A DNA stretch of 64,000 nucleotides from Clostridia bacterium (GTDB taxonomy: Bacteria; Bacillota; Clostridia; Oscillospirales; CAG-272). The translations under genes were made by a program, and so were the position numbers. The notes below the pieces were generated by a model that did no database searches, was not told where the DNA came from, and was given only the letters and a program-made list of their open reading frames with translations. Shown here piece by piece: positions 33,681-42,405 of this stretch. The DNA lies in the NCBI GenBank assembly GCA_017520505.1, contig JAFXFN010000001.1:39793-103792 (forward strand), given 5' to 3'. How positions within the stretch are numbered: the stretch's first letter is position 1; each line of letters starts with the position of its first letter.

Positions 33681-34565
33681 ATGAGCAGTATGAAAAACAT
33701 AGACCGACTTTATGAGGAAGAGGACGGAAAGAACAAAATCGAAAAAGGCACGCTTTATCTTGTGTCAACGCCGATAGGCAATCTGTCGGATATGACATAC
33801 AGGGCGGTGCACGTTTTGTCGGGGGTTGATTTTATCGCCGCCGAGGACACAAGAAACACACCGAAGCTTCTTATGCACTACGGCATCAAAAAGCCGCTTG
33901 TATCGTACTTTGAGCATAACAAGGCGCAAAGAGGCAGGGAGATCGCCGACCGACTTCTGTCGGGCGAATCCTGCGCACTTGTGACCGATGCGGGCACACC
34001 CGCAATAAGCGACCCAGGGGAAGACCTTGTAAAGCTTTGCAGAAGCCTTAATATACCGACAGTTCCCGTACCCGGTGCGTGTGCGGCGATAACGGCTTTA
34101 ACGATAAGTGCGCTTTTCACCGCAAAATTTTCATTTGAGGGCTTTTTAACGACCGCCAAGGGTGACAGACGTGCAAGGCTTGAAGCGATAAAGCACGATG
34201 ACAGAACGGTTATTTTCTACGAAGCTCCCCACAAATTGCAAGATACGTTAAAAGACCTTTTGACGCATCTCGGCAACAGAAATATTGCCCTTTGCCGTGA
34301 GCTTACGAAGATAAACGAGGAAGTCATAAACACAACGCTTGAAGAAGCGGTCGGGTATTACGAAACAGTACGGCCGAGAGGCGAATTTGTCATCGTTGTC
34401 GAGGGGTACAAGCAAAGCGACGAGGACTCATTCTGGGCAAAAATGACCGAGCACGAGCACGTTGATTTTTACATAAACCAGGGGCTTTCAAAAATGGATG
34501 CGATAAAAGCCGCCGCAAAGGACAGAAAAATACCGAAGGGTGAACTTTACAAAAAACTATTATGA
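33681..34565 (+). CDS. rsmI: 16S rRNA (cytidine1402-2'-O)-methyltransferase
   Basis: 294 residues. Tetrapyrrole-methylase fold with LYLVSTPIGNLSDMT near the N-terminus, AAEDTRNT, VTDAGTPAISDPG and VIFYEAPHK. Methylates the 2'-OH of C1402 in the ribosomal P site. The ATG at 33681 has only a weak AAGG SD; the ATG at 33690 is an alternative. Overlaps nagA by 4 bp. Confidence 0.94.
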   Translation: MSSMKNIDRLYEEEDGKNKIEKGTLYLVSTPIGNLSDMTYRAVHVLSGVDFIAAEDTRNTPKLLMHYGIKKPLVSYFEHNKAQRGREIADRLLSGESCALVTDAGTPAISDPGEDLVKLCRSLNIPTVPVPGACAAITALTISALFTAKFSFEGFLTTAKGDRRARLEAIKHDDRTVIFYEAPHKLQDTLKDLLTHLGNRNIALCRELTKINEEVINTTLEEAVGYYETVRPRGEFVIVVEGYKQSDEDSFWAKMTEHEHVDFYINQGLSKMDAIKAAAKDRKIPKGELYKKLL

Positions 34566-35677
34566 AGCTTGAAAATATACTTATCTACAACACAGAGGAA
34601 AAACGGTTTTTGCACGGCTGTCTTTCTTTCGAAAACGGAATAATTACAGAAATAGAATACGACGGAAAAACGTCAGATGGATGTAAGCGAGTGATTCCCG
34701 GTCTTGTTGACGTGCACACGCACGGACGTGCAGGTGTTGACATTATGACCGCTGACGAGGATGAGCTTACAGCGCTTTCAAGGTCCTATGCATCTTTGGG
34801 CGTGACGACTGTATTTCCCACCGTTATGACAGCGGAAAAGGACGAGATCATAAACGCTTTGAAGCGGATAAAGTCGGCAAGTGAAAAGGCTGTTTGCCAT
34901 TTTGCAGGCGTTCACATCGAAGGTCCTTACATAAGCGAAAAGCGCCCCGGCTGTCACACAACGTCACTTATCAGAAAGCCCGTTTTTGAAGAAATAAAGG
35001 CACTTTCAGACATCGTGTCTCCTTTAAAAACACACGTAACGCTTGCCCCCGAAGCAGGAGAATATGACACGGTGAAAAAATGCAGAGAGTACGGTATCAC
35101 AGTCGGCATCGGTCACAGCGATGCTTTGTACGACGAATGTATGAAAGCACTTGAAAACGGCGCTTGCACGTTCACCCACACGTTTAACGCTATGCGTCCG
35201 CTTTTGCACCGTGAGCCGGGCTGTGTCGGTGCGGCACTTTCCTCAGATGCCTTTGCGGAATTTATCGCCGACGGCTTTCATTTAGCGCCGAGCGTTGTAA
35301 ACCTTTCCTACAAGGCAAAAGGAAACGACCGATTTGTGCTTATTACCGACTCTATTGCCGCGGCAGGTATGCCCGACGGAAAATACGCCCTTGCGGGAAT
35401 CCCCGTAAACGTAAAGGACGGAAAGATACTGACGGAGGACGGCACCATTGCAGGCTCGTCGCTCGATATGAACACAGGCGTTAAAAACCTGATGAAATTC
35501 ACAGGCAAGCCCCTTGAGGAAATATTGCCGTGTGCCACGGAAAACCCCGCAAAGCAGGTGGGAATTTACGACGTCTGCGGCTCACTTGATGCAGGCAAGC
35601 GTGCCGACATTCTCATTCTCGGCAACGGTGAATTTGAAATTGACGAGATCATAATCGGCGGAAAATTTTTCAAATAA
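34562..35677 (+). CDS. nagA: N-acetylglucosamine-6-phosphate deacetylase
   Basis: 371 residues, amidohydrolase fold. PGLVDVHTHG, HIEGPYIS, GIGHSDA and HTFNAM supply metal and substrate residues, and LITDSIAAAGM holds the catalytic Asp. It removes acetate from GlcNAc-6-P when cell-wall sugar is recycled or chitin-type sugars are used. ATGA overlap with rsmI. nagB is not adjacent, so another locus would complete the pathway; the glucosaminidases at 39 and 46 kb can supply substrate. Confidence 0.95.
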   Translation: MKLENILIYNTEEKRFLHGCLSFENGIITEIEYDGKTSDGCKRVIPGLVDVHTHGRAGVDIMTADEDELTALSRSYASLGVTTVFPTVMTAEKDEIINALKRIKSASEKAVCHFAGVHIEGPYISEKRPGCHTTSLIRKPVFEEIKALSDIVSPLKTHVTLAPEAGEYDTVKKCREYGITVGIGHSDALYDECMKALENGACTFTHTFNAMRPLLHREPGCVGAALSSDAFAEFIADGFHLAPSVVNLSYKAKGNDRFVLITDSIAAAGMPDGKYALAGIPVNVKDGKILTEDGTIAGSSLDMNTGVKNLMKFTGKPLEEILPCATENPAKQVGIYDVCGSLDAGKRADILILGNGEFEIDEIIIGGKFFK

Positions 35678-35697
35678 CGAATTAAAATACAAAATAC

Positions 35698-35723
35698 TTC
35701 CGATAATCAAAAAAAATCGGAGG
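35698..35723 (+). promoter_or_regulatory. Hairpin that can cover the ribosome-binding site of the next gene
   Basis: CTTCCGAT pairs with ATCGGAGG; the second arm contains the SD GGAGG 8 nt before the ATG at 35731. This could limit translation. Confidence 0.35.
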
Positions 35724-35730
35724 TACACCA

Positions 35731-36573
35731 ATGAACTTTCAAAAAAGATCGTCGGCAGGACAGAAAAGACGCACACCGTTTTTTCCGTCATTACACACAT
35801 CGTATTTTATAAAGCAGGAAGCGAAATATCTCGTTTCAAAAAACGAAAACCGTTTGTATTCGGGTTTTTGCACCCTGCTTATTTTCGGTGTTTTGTCGCT
35901 TGTGTTTTGCATTTGTGCGACTTCATTTTATTTTCTTGAAAAATACGGCTTGCCGACCTTGACACATTCATCGCAGAAGCTGCTTTTTTACACATTTTCG
36001 TTTTGTGTCTTGTTTTTTGGCTTTTTCATTTGCTTTGCGCTGTTTTGCGGTCTTTTGCGCTTTGCCTACAACGACGAAAAGGAAAGAGGCGAAAAAAACG
36101 TACTTTTTGCCTTTTACAGCAAAAAAGCCTTCGGCAAGGTGTTTTCGGAATATCTGATGTATCTTTTATCAAATGCCGTGATATCATCATTTCCGATATT
36201 CTGCGTGATGTTTACCCGTGCGAACGCAAAATTTGATATTGCATCGGGTATAATTTGCACGGTTTTTATATTGACATATTTATATTTATTATGTATAATA
36301 AACGGTGTATTTGTAATTATGTCCTGCATTGACGGCGACGGTCGGCTGTTGCGTGCCGTGTCGCTTTTCAAGGGGCATATATGCGAATTTATATTTTTAA
36401 ATATCCGACTTGTACCGTCTGTGTTGGTGTCGGTGATGTCACTCGGTATACTTCACGTGCTTCACACCTCACCGCTTGTATACGCATCGTATGCCTGCTT
36501 TGCTTCATACGCTGACGATGTCGGAAAATACGGAAAAATTCTACCGAAAGGAACATATACAAATGAACAGTAA
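35731..36573 (+). CDS. Hypothetical polytopic membrane protein
   Basis: 280 residues, SD GGAGG. A 35-residue basic N-terminus is followed by about five hydrophobic segments (about 47-72, 88-112, 140-162, 170-196, 222-248), very rich in Phe, Leu and Cys. No family recognised. Its 3' end overlaps the metG start by 11 bp, so the two are likely cotranscribed, but no functional connection is evident. Confidence 0.65.
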   Translation: MNFQKRSSAGQKRRTPFFPSLHTSYFIKQEAKYLVSKNENRLYSGFCTLLIFGVLSLVFCICATSFYFLEKYGLPTLTHSSQKLLFYTFSFCVLFFGFFICFALFCGLLRFAYNDEKERGEKNVLFAFYSKKAFGKVFSEYLMYLLSNAVISSFPIFCVMFTRANAKFDIASGIICTVFILTYLYLLCIINGVFVIMSCIDGDGRLLRAVSLFKGHICEFIFLNIRLVPSVLVSVMSLGILHVLHTSPLVYASYACFASYADDVGKYGKILPKGTYTNEQ

Positions 36574-38491
36574 GGGTAAATTTTATTTGTCAACCGCTAT
36601 TGCCTATGCGTCAAAAAAACCGCATATAGGCAATACATACGAGGTTATTTTTGCCGACTGTATCGCAAGATACAAGCGTATGTGCGGATATGACGTACAC
36701 TTTTTGACAGGAACTGACGAGCACGGTCAGAAAATTGAGGACCTTGCAAAGGAAGCAGGTATCTCACCGAAGGAATACGTTGACAACGTATCCGGAATTA
36801 TCAAAAACATCTGGGACAACGTCGGCGCAAGCTACGACCGTTTTATCCGTACAACGGATGAAGACCACGAGCGTGCGGTAACACATATCTTCAACAAGCT
36901 CTATGAGCAGGGCGATATATACAAGAGCGAATACGAGGGCTGGTACTGTGTTCCCTGCGAATCGTTCTTCACGGAAACACAGCTTAAAGACGGCAAATGC
37001 CCCGACTGCGGTGCAGAGGTAAAGAAAACAAAGGAAGAGGCTTACTTCCTTGCTATGAGCCGTTATCAGGATAAACTGATGAAGCACATCGAGGAAAACC
37101 CCGACTTCATCGTTCCCGAATCGAGAAAGAAGGAAATGGTAAACAACTTCCTGAAGCCCGGTCTTCAGGACCTTTGCGTTTCTCGTACGTCATTCAAATG
37201 GGGCATTCCCGTTGAGTTTGATGAAAAGCACGTTATCTACGTATGGATAGATGCGCTTTCAAACTACATCACGGGACTCGGATATGATGTAAACGAGCAG
37301 GGTGAGCTTTATAAAAAGTATTGGCCTTGTGACGTTCACATAATCGGAAAGGACATCCTCCGTTTCCACACGATATACTGGCCCATCGTGCTTATGGCGC
37401 TCGGCGAACCGCTTCCCAAGCAGATATTCGGTCACCCGTGGCTTTTGTTCGGTCAGGATAAAATGAGTAAGTCAAAGGGCAACGTAATTTACGCCGATGA
37501 CCTTATCAAGCACTTCGGCGCTGACGGCTGCCGTTACTACGTGCTTGCGGAAATGCCTTACGCAAATGACGGCTCTATAACTTATGAAAGCGTTATAACA
37601 AGATATAACAGCGACCTTGCAAATAACCTCGGAAATCTCACGAAGCGTACAGCCGCTATGACTAACAAATATCAGGGCGGTACGGTCATCGCCCCCACGT
37701 GCGAGGATGAGCCTGACGAAAGCCTCAAGGCAGAGGTCAAGAAGACACTTGACGAATACTTCAAGCTTATGGACGAGTTCCGTGTTGCGGATGCGGCAGA
37801 GTCGGTATTTACAATGCTCCGCCGTGCAAACAAATATATCGATGAAACTATGCCGTGGTCACTTGCAAAGGACGAGGCAAACAAGGAACGCCTTGCAACG
37901 GTTCTTTATAATCTTCTCGAATGTATCAGAATCGGCGCCGTTCTTCTTTCACCGTTTATGCCCGAAACAAGCGAAAAGATATTCGCACAGCTTGGCACAA
38001 CAAAGCGTGATTTTGATTCCGTGGCTGAGTTCGGAGCACTTGAAGCAGGTCTTACCGTAACCGATGCAGATGCGCTTTTTGTCAGAGTTGACGAGGCAAA
38101 GGTTGCCGAAGAACTCAAGGCAGAGGCTGAAAAAGCAGCTGCAGCGGCGGTAAAGAAGCCCGATCCTATGCCTGAGATCGGCATTGAGCAGTTTATGGAA
38201 AACGAGCTTCGCACAGCACAGATAATCGCTTGTGAGCCCGTACCGAAGTCAGACAAGCTTCTTAAAATACAGCTTGACCTCGGATATGAAAAGCGTCAGG
38301 TCGTATCGGGTATCGCCAAATTCTACAAGCCCGATGAGCTTGTAGGTAAAAAGGTTATCGTCGTTGCAAACCTCAAGCCCGTGAAGCTCAGAGGCGTTGA
38401 TTCCTACGGAATGATACTCGCAAGCGGAGAAGAACAGGTAAGGGTCATCTTCCTTGATCCCGAAACACCGCTTGGCGAGCGCATAAGATAA
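36563..38491 (+). CDS. metG: Methionyl-tRNA synthetase
   Basis: 642 residues from the ATG at 36563 (SD AAAGGAA); the longer frame from 36476 lies inside the previous gene. Class I core: HIGN-type motif in KKPHIGNTY, KMSKS in FGQDKMSKSKGN, and a zinc knuckle formed by CVPC and CPDCG. A C-terminal tRNA-binding (EMAP/Trbp111) domain covers about residues 540-642. It charges tRNA-Met. Confidence 0.97.
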   Translation: MNSKGKFYLSTAIAYASKKPHIGNTYEVIFADCIARYKRMCGYDVHFLTGTDEHGQKIEDLAKEAGISPKEYVDNVSGIIKNIWDNVGASYDRFIRTTDEDHERAVTHIFNKLYEQGDIYKSEYEGWYCVPCESFFTETQLKDGKCPDCGAEVKKTKEEAYFLAMSRYQDKLMKHIEENPDFIVPESRKKEMVNNFLKPGLQDLCVSRTSFKWGIPVEFDEKHVIYVWIDALSNYITGLGYDVNEQGELYKKYWPCDVHIIGKDILRFHTIYWPIVLMALGEPLPKQIFGHPWLLFGQDKMSKSKGNVIYADDLIKHFGADGCRYYVLAEMPYANDGSITYESVITRYNSDLANNLGNLTKRTAAMTNKYQGGTVIAPTCEDEPDESLKAEVKKTLDEYFKLMDEFRVADAAESVFTMLRRANKYIDETMPWSLAKDEANKERLATVLYNLLECIRIGAVLLSPFMPETSEKIFAQLGTTKRDFDSVAEFGALEAGLTVTDADALFVRVDEAKVAEELKAEAEKAAAAAVKKPDPMPEIGIEQFMENELRTAQIIACEPVPKSDKLLKIQLDLGYEKRQVVSGIAKFYKPDELVGKKVIVVANLKPVKLRGVDSYGMILASGEEQVRVIFLDPETPLGERIR

Positions 38492-39273
38492 TGCTTTTTG
38501 ATACACACGCACATTACGATGACGAGCGCTTTGAAAGTGAGCTTGACAAACCTCTTGATGACTTCATAATAGAGCTGTTTTCGGGTGATGTCGGCGGAAT
38601 AATCAATGCGGGAACGAACATAGAAACGTGCAAAAAAAGTATTGAGCTTTCGGAAAAATTTAATCGGATGTATGCCGCAGTCGGTATACATCCGTCGGAT
38701 TGTTACAAATACGGTGATATAGACGGGATCCTCGGGGCTATCCGTGAATTATCACGTCATAAAAAAGTTGTGGCTATCGGCGAAATAGGGCTTGATTATC
38801 ACTACGATTTTTCGCCCCGTGATATTCAGAAGGTGTGGTTTGAAGCACAGCTTGACCTTGCGTGCGAGCTTGGCTTGCCTGCAGTTATTCACGACAGAGA
38901 GGCACACGGCGACGTGTTTGATATGATAAAACGCAAAAAAGGCGTCAAGGTCGTGATGCACAGCTGTTCGGAAAGTGCGGAAACTGTCCGTCAGCTTACC
39001 GATATGGGACACTACATATCATTTTCGGGAAGCGTAACGTTCAAAAATGCAAAAAATACGGTGCTTGCGGCAGAGGCTTGCCCGCTTGGGCAGATGCTTA
39101 TAGAAACAGATTGTCCGTATCTTGCGCCGACACCTCACAGAGGAAAGCTCAACCACAGCGGACTTGTCCGCCACACAGCGGAAAAATTGGCTGAAATAAA
39201 AGGCATATCTTATGATGAAATATGCCGTATAACTTATGAAAACGCACTCAGATTTTTTAATATAAGTGAATAA
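38491..39273 (+). CDS. tatD: TatD-family metal-dependent hydrolase
   Basis: 260 residues. Metal ligands are in LFDTHAHYDD at the N-terminus, AIGEIGLDYHYD, VIHDREAH and ETDCPYLAP. TatD/YcfH family nucleases act on DNA 3' ends or D-aminoacyl compounds. The start codon overlaps the metG stop (TAATG), and metG-tatD is a widely conserved pair in Firmicutes. Confidence 0.93.
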   Translation: MLFDTHAHYDDERFESELDKPLDDFIIELFSGDVGGIINAGTNIETCKKSIELSEKFNRMYAAVGIHPSDCYKYGDIDGILGAIRELSRHKKVVAIGEIGLDYHYDFSPRDIQKVWFEAQLDLACELGLPAVIHDREAHGDVFDMIKRKKGVKVVMHSCSESAETVRQLTDMGHYISFSGSVTFKNAKNTVLAAEACPLGQMLIETDCPYLAPTPHRGKLNHSGLVRHTAEKLAEIKGISYDEICRITYENALRFFNISE

Positions 39274-39286
39274 AGGAGCTTAGGTT

Positions 39287-40537
39287 ATGAAAAAACTGAC
39301 AATGCTTATTGCCGCACTTTTGTGCGCATCAATGCTGTTTTCCTGTGCAAAGGACACAGCGACGGGGACTGACACTACCCCCGACACAAACGAAATAACA
39401 AATGAAGTGACAGACAATGCTGATGACACCGAAGATGGTACAGTAACCGATGCTGTAACTGACGCTGAAACAGATGCAGAAACAGAGCCTCCGATGTCAG
39501 ACGAGGAATATAAAAAGACACTTATGGATAAGGGATTTCCCGAATCGTATGCGGTGCTTCTTTGTGATATTCACAAAAGATTTCCCTCATGGCAGTTCAA
39601 TCCCATTATGATAACCGACCTTTCAGGCGGTAAATACACGTGGGACTACGTCATCGGCAAGGAAATAGAGGATGATGAAAATAATACAGTATACCACACG
39701 CTTGAGGGTGTACTTGACTATGCAATCGACACAAAGCCCGTTGAATCGGGCATCTGGTTCCGTGCGAAGCCCGAAAGCGTCAGATTCTTTATGGATCCGA
39801 GAAACTTTTTGGATGAAAAGAATATGTTTATGTTTGAACGACTCAATTCAGACACGGTAACGTATTCGGCAACGGTTGTTGAAAGTCTGCTTGAGGGCAC
39901 GTTTATGTTCAGAAAGAATATGGGTGATGAGGGCAGCAATATGAAGTATTCGGAATGCTTCGTTGAGGTTGCCAAAAATCTCGGTATAAGCCCGCTTGTT
40001 ATTGCGGCACGTCTTCGCCAGGAGCAGGGTGTCAACGGCACAAGCCCCCTCATTTCGGGTACGTGCGGTGATACTCTGTGGCAGTATTACAGCGAAAAAT
40101 CAAACAATGCACCTGCATCGGGTTACACCGAGGCACAGCTTAAATCATATAACGGCTATTATAACTTCTTCAACATTCAGGCAACGGGCAACGGATATTT
40201 TGAAGTATTCTTAGCAGGTATGAACGAAGCACGCCAGGGCGGCTGGACAAGCAAATATAAGGCTGTTGAGGGCGGTGCGGCAAAGCTTAAATCACGTTAC
40301 ATAGACGATTATCAGCAGACGCTTTATTTCCAGAAATTCAACGTTGACCCCCGTTCGGGCAGAAACTTCTGGGGACAGTATATGCAGGCGGTGCACGCCG
40401 CTTATGACGAAGCACGCTCAACGTACAATGCGTACAGACGTGTAAATATGCTCGGCTCTGAATTTGTATTCGACATTCCCGTATATGCAGGTATGCCTGC
40501 TGAGCCGTGTCCTAACCCCGGCACAAGATATTCTTAA
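39287..40537 (+). CDS. Cell-wall beta-N-acetylglucosaminidase-like lipoprotein
   Basis: 416 residues. Lipoprotein signal MKKLTMLIAALLCASMLFSC, then a low-complexity Thr/Asp/Glu linker to about residue 70. Next come FPESYAVLLCDIHKRFPSWQF and RFFMDPRNFLDE, typical of the N-terminal domain of Gram-positive glucosaminidases, and a glucosaminidase-type catalytic domain with the predicted acid Glu in ARLRQEQGVNGTS and YNFFNIQATG. It probably cuts peptidoglycan glycan strands during growth. SD AAGGAG. Confidence 0.85.
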   Translation: MKKLTMLIAALLCASMLFSCAKDTATGTDTTPDTNEITNEVTDNADDTEDGTVTDAVTDAETDAETEPPMSDEEYKKTLMDKGFPESYAVLLCDIHKRFPSWQFNPIMITDLSGGKYTWDYVIGKEIEDDENNTVYHTLEGVLDYAIDTKPVESGIWFRAKPESVRFFMDPRNFLDEKNMFMFERLNSDTVTYSATVVESLLEGTFMFRKNMGDEGSNMKYSECFVEVAKNLGISPLVIAARLRQEQGVNGTSPLISGTCGDTLWQYYSEKSNNAPASGYTEAQLKSYNGYYNFFNIQATGNGYFEVFLAGMNEARQGGWTSKYKAVEGGAAKLKSRYIDDYQQTLYFQKFNVDPRSGRNFWGQYMQAVHAAYDEARSTYNAYRRVNMLGSEFVFDIPVYAGMPAEPCPNPGTRYS

Positions 40538-40550
40538 TAGGGGGATAACA

Positions 40551-41009
40551 ATGGATAGATGTAAATATGCCGCAGAGCTTTTTGTCGGCGGCTGTAACTG
40601 TTCGCAAGCTGTGTTTGCGGCTTTTGCGGATGTGATGAATATGGATCGTGATACGGCACTCCGTCTTTCCTCATCGTTCGGAGGCGGTATGGGCAGAATG
40701 CGTGAGGTATGCGGTGCGGTATCGGGTATGTTTATGGTCGCAGGCTTTCTTTACGGTACGACCGATAAGGACGGAGAGGCCGAAAAGGCGGCGCATTATG
40801 CGCTCATTCAGGAAATGGCACGCCGTTTTAAAGAAAAGAACAACGGCACTATCATCTGCCGTGAGCTTCTTGGAAATCTCGCAGCGGCAAAATCCACATC
40901 TCCCTCACCCGACAAAAGATGCCCCGAATATTATAACACGCGTCCGTGTCTTAAATTCGTCCTCGATGCTGTCGAGATAATGGAAGAAATAATAAAGGAA
41001 CATAATTAA
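40551..41009 (+). CDS. C_GCAxxG_C_C-family protein
   Basis: 152 residues from the ATG at 40551 (SD GGGGG). Cysteines follow the family pattern: GGCNCSQAVF, CGAVSGM, CRELLG and two later Cys (RCPEYY, RPCLKFV). These proteins are widespread in anaerobes and may bind a metal or act in redox chemistry, but function is not known. It shares a transcript with the glucosaminidase (13 bp gap) and is followed by a terminator. Confidence 0.88.
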   Translation: MDRCKYAAELFVGGCNCSQAVFAAFADVMNMDRDTALRLSSSFGGGMGRMREVCGAVSGMFMVAGFLYGTTDKDGEAEKAAHYALIQEMARRFKEKNNGTIICRELLGNLAAAKSTSPSPDKRCPEYYNTRPCLKFVLDAVEIMEEIIKEHN

Positions 41010-41015
41010 AACGAT

Positions 41016-41041
41016 AAGGCGGTTCAAATGAACCGCCTTTT
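41016..41041 (+). terminator. Terminator after the C_GCAxxG_C_C gene
   Basis: AAGGCGGTTC-AAAT-GAACCGCCTTTT, perfect stem with a T-run. Confidence 0.85.
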
Positions 41042-41063
41042 GTTATATAAAATTATCAAACAT

Positions 41064-41156
41064 ACACCGCTTTGCGGTGTGCGCCCCATTGCCTGTGGCA
41101 GTTGACGTGGTGAACTGCTGTTACACCCGTCAACTGTGGGGGGCAGGCAGGGGCGC
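41064..41156 (+). repeat. Bulged-stem structured repeat family, member 5 (full length)
   Basis: 5' hairpin ACACCGC-TTT-GCGGTGT; outer arm GCGCCCC-ATT-GCCTG; apical hairpin CAGTTGACG...CGTCAACTG; G-run; closing arm CAGGC-A-GGGGCGC. It is the clearest member of the family. Confidence 0.85.
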
Positions 41157-41210
41157 TTACTTGATCATTTTGTCCTCACTATATTTTATTATTAAACCGT
41201 ATTTATATCA

Positions 41211-41672
41211 TCAGTTGAAGCAGTTTTCTTTGAGATATTCAAGTTCTTTTTGTTTTTTACCGAGCTTGGATTTTGATACAAAGCCCATTATGATAAAAAC
41301 GACTGCACCGGTAAATACCGAGATGATCAAAGGATAGAAGAATAATGTCATTATACCGCCTGCAATCGGATTGCTTATTGCACCGATCAGGAATTTAATG
41401 AATGTGAACGCCAAAATTCCGCCAATTGCCCAGAAAATAAAATGCGTATATTTACACTTTTTTATTTCCTCTTCAAGATTTTGAATATTACGGAATTTTG
41501 TTCCGCAGTCAGCACAGAACCAAAAATTTCTGTGCGTGTTTGATACGCTGGTAACAGACATATTTCCGTGCGTGGATGTCACCGCACCGCCTACGCTTGA
41601 CTCAGTTGAAATTGAGATGTTGTGCGACTTGCAGTTTGGACAGTGAAGTTTTCTTGCATTTGATTCGTTCAT
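41211..41672 (-). CDS. Zinc-ribbon membrane protein of unknown function
   Basis: 153 residues. Two CxxC knuckles, CPNCKS (residues 11-16) and CADCGT (about 53-58), make a zinc ribbon. A short coiled stretch (NLEEEIKKCK) precedes two transmembrane segments (about 78-100 and 107-130), and a Lys/Glu-rich tail follows. It is expressed from the operator-like promoter at 41735-41763, next to the XRE regulator, which may control it. Confidence 0.7.
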   Translation of the reverse strand: MNESNARKLHCPNCKSHNISISTESSVGGAVTSTHGNMSVTSVSNTHRNFWFCADCGTKFRNIQNLEEEIKKCKYTHFIFWAIGGILAFTFIKFLIGAISNPIAGGIMTLFFYPLIISVFTGAVVFIIMGFVSKSKLGKKQKELEYLKENCFN

Positions 41673-41710
41673 TTTCTTGTTCCTCTCTTGTAATGAAATA
41701 TAATAATTAA

Positions 41711-41725
41711 CTACAAAAACTGTAG
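41711..41725. promoter_or_regulatory. Palindromic operator candidate CTACA-N5-TGTAG
   Basis: Perfect 5-bp arms. It lies just downstream of the minus-strand -10 box; a second CTACAA occurs inside that promoter's spacer (41751-41756 read in reverse). The XRE gene transcribed away from it starts at 41834. Confidence 0.5.
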
Positions 41726-41734
41726 GTTTATGTC

Positions 41735-41763
41735 ATTATACACCAAAAGTTGTAGTTTGTCAA
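41735..41763 (-). promoter_or_regulatory. Promoter of the zinc-ribbon membrane protein
   Basis: TTGACA (41763-41758), 17-bp spacer containing AACTACAAC, TATAAT (41740-41735) on the minus strand. Full consensus, so a strong promoter that would need a repressor to stay off. Confidence 0.8.
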
Positions 41764-41833
41764 CCCTGAAAGTTTATTTTAATTTATAACTTTTTGGGTT
41801 AAACTGTATAAAATACTATGCAGAGGTGTAATT

Positions 41834-42148
41834 ATGGATTGGGTAAGCGTTGGCAAAAGAATTCGTAAGCAACGAGAGTTTTTGGGGTATACCCGTGAGG
41901 TATTTGCGGAAAAATTGGACGTTACACCTAAATTTTGTTCCGATATTGAGCTTGGCGTCAAGGGAATGTCCGTTCCGACCTTATGCAATATATCCTCAAT
42001 TCTCGGCATTTCAACCGACTATATCCTATTTGGAAAAACTGACGATAACACCGTAAATCCTCTTACCGAAATGATAAAGCAATGCCCCGATGATAAGCGC
42101 ATTTTTCTTGAAGAAATAATCAAATTATATTTGCTTGCTGTAAAATAG
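41834..42148 (+). CDS. XRE-family transcriptional regulator
   Basis: 104 residues. A helix-turn-helix of the Cro/C1 type at about residues 7-62 (GKRIRKQREFLGYTREVFAEKL... ISSILGISTDYILFG), with a short C-terminal tail of about 40 residues that may dimerise. SD AGAGGTG upstream. It is divergent from the zinc-ribbon membrane gene, and the palindromes between them make it the likely local repressor. Confidence 0.88.
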   Translation: MDWVSVGKRIRKQREFLGYTREVFAEKLDVTPKFCSDIELGVKGMSVPTLCNISSILGISTDYILFGKTDDNTVNPLTEMIKQCPDDKRIFLEEIIKLYLLAVK

Positions 42149-42203
42149 ACGGATATAAAAACAAGGTTGGAATGCTATAATGCTTAGAAAACGGTTTTGA
42201 AGA

Positions 42204-42250
42204 CACCTCATCCGTCGGCTTCGCCGCCACCTTCCCCCGCTGGGGAAGGC
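42204..42250 (+). repeat. Dispersed palindromic repeat (CACCTCATCCGTC family), copy 2
   Basis: CACCTCATCCGTC, hairpin GGCTTCGCC, GCCACCTTCCCCCGC, then GGGGAAGGC. Ends match copy 1 at 8830-8885; the central hairpin differs. Confidence 0.75.
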
Positions 42251-42299
42251 TTGGTGCAGCGCAAGTCTTTTATGCATCTGTAAATATGTCAGATATCAA

Positions 42300-42324
42300 G
42301 TAGGGGACGGCGCCCTCGACGTCC
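42300..42324. repeat. Dispersed GC-rich repeat, inverted copy of 7495-7516
   Basis: GTAGGGGACGGCGCCCTCGACG. It pairs with the rarA-adjacent copy with two mismatches and is followed by a T-run. Confidence 0.65.
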
Positions 42325-42360
42325 TTTTTTTAAAAAAACCGTCTGTCTTTATAAAACGAA

Positions 42361-42392
42361 AACAAGGTTGATTCGGCCGAATCAACCTTGTT
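42361..42392. terminator. Bidirectional terminator between the XRE region and the PIG-L gene
   Basis: AACAAGGTTGATTCGG pairs perfectly with CCGAATCAACCTTGTT. On the minus strand it follows the PIG-L stop and an A/T run. Confidence 0.8.
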
Positions 42393-42405
42393 TATTTATT
42401 ATAAT

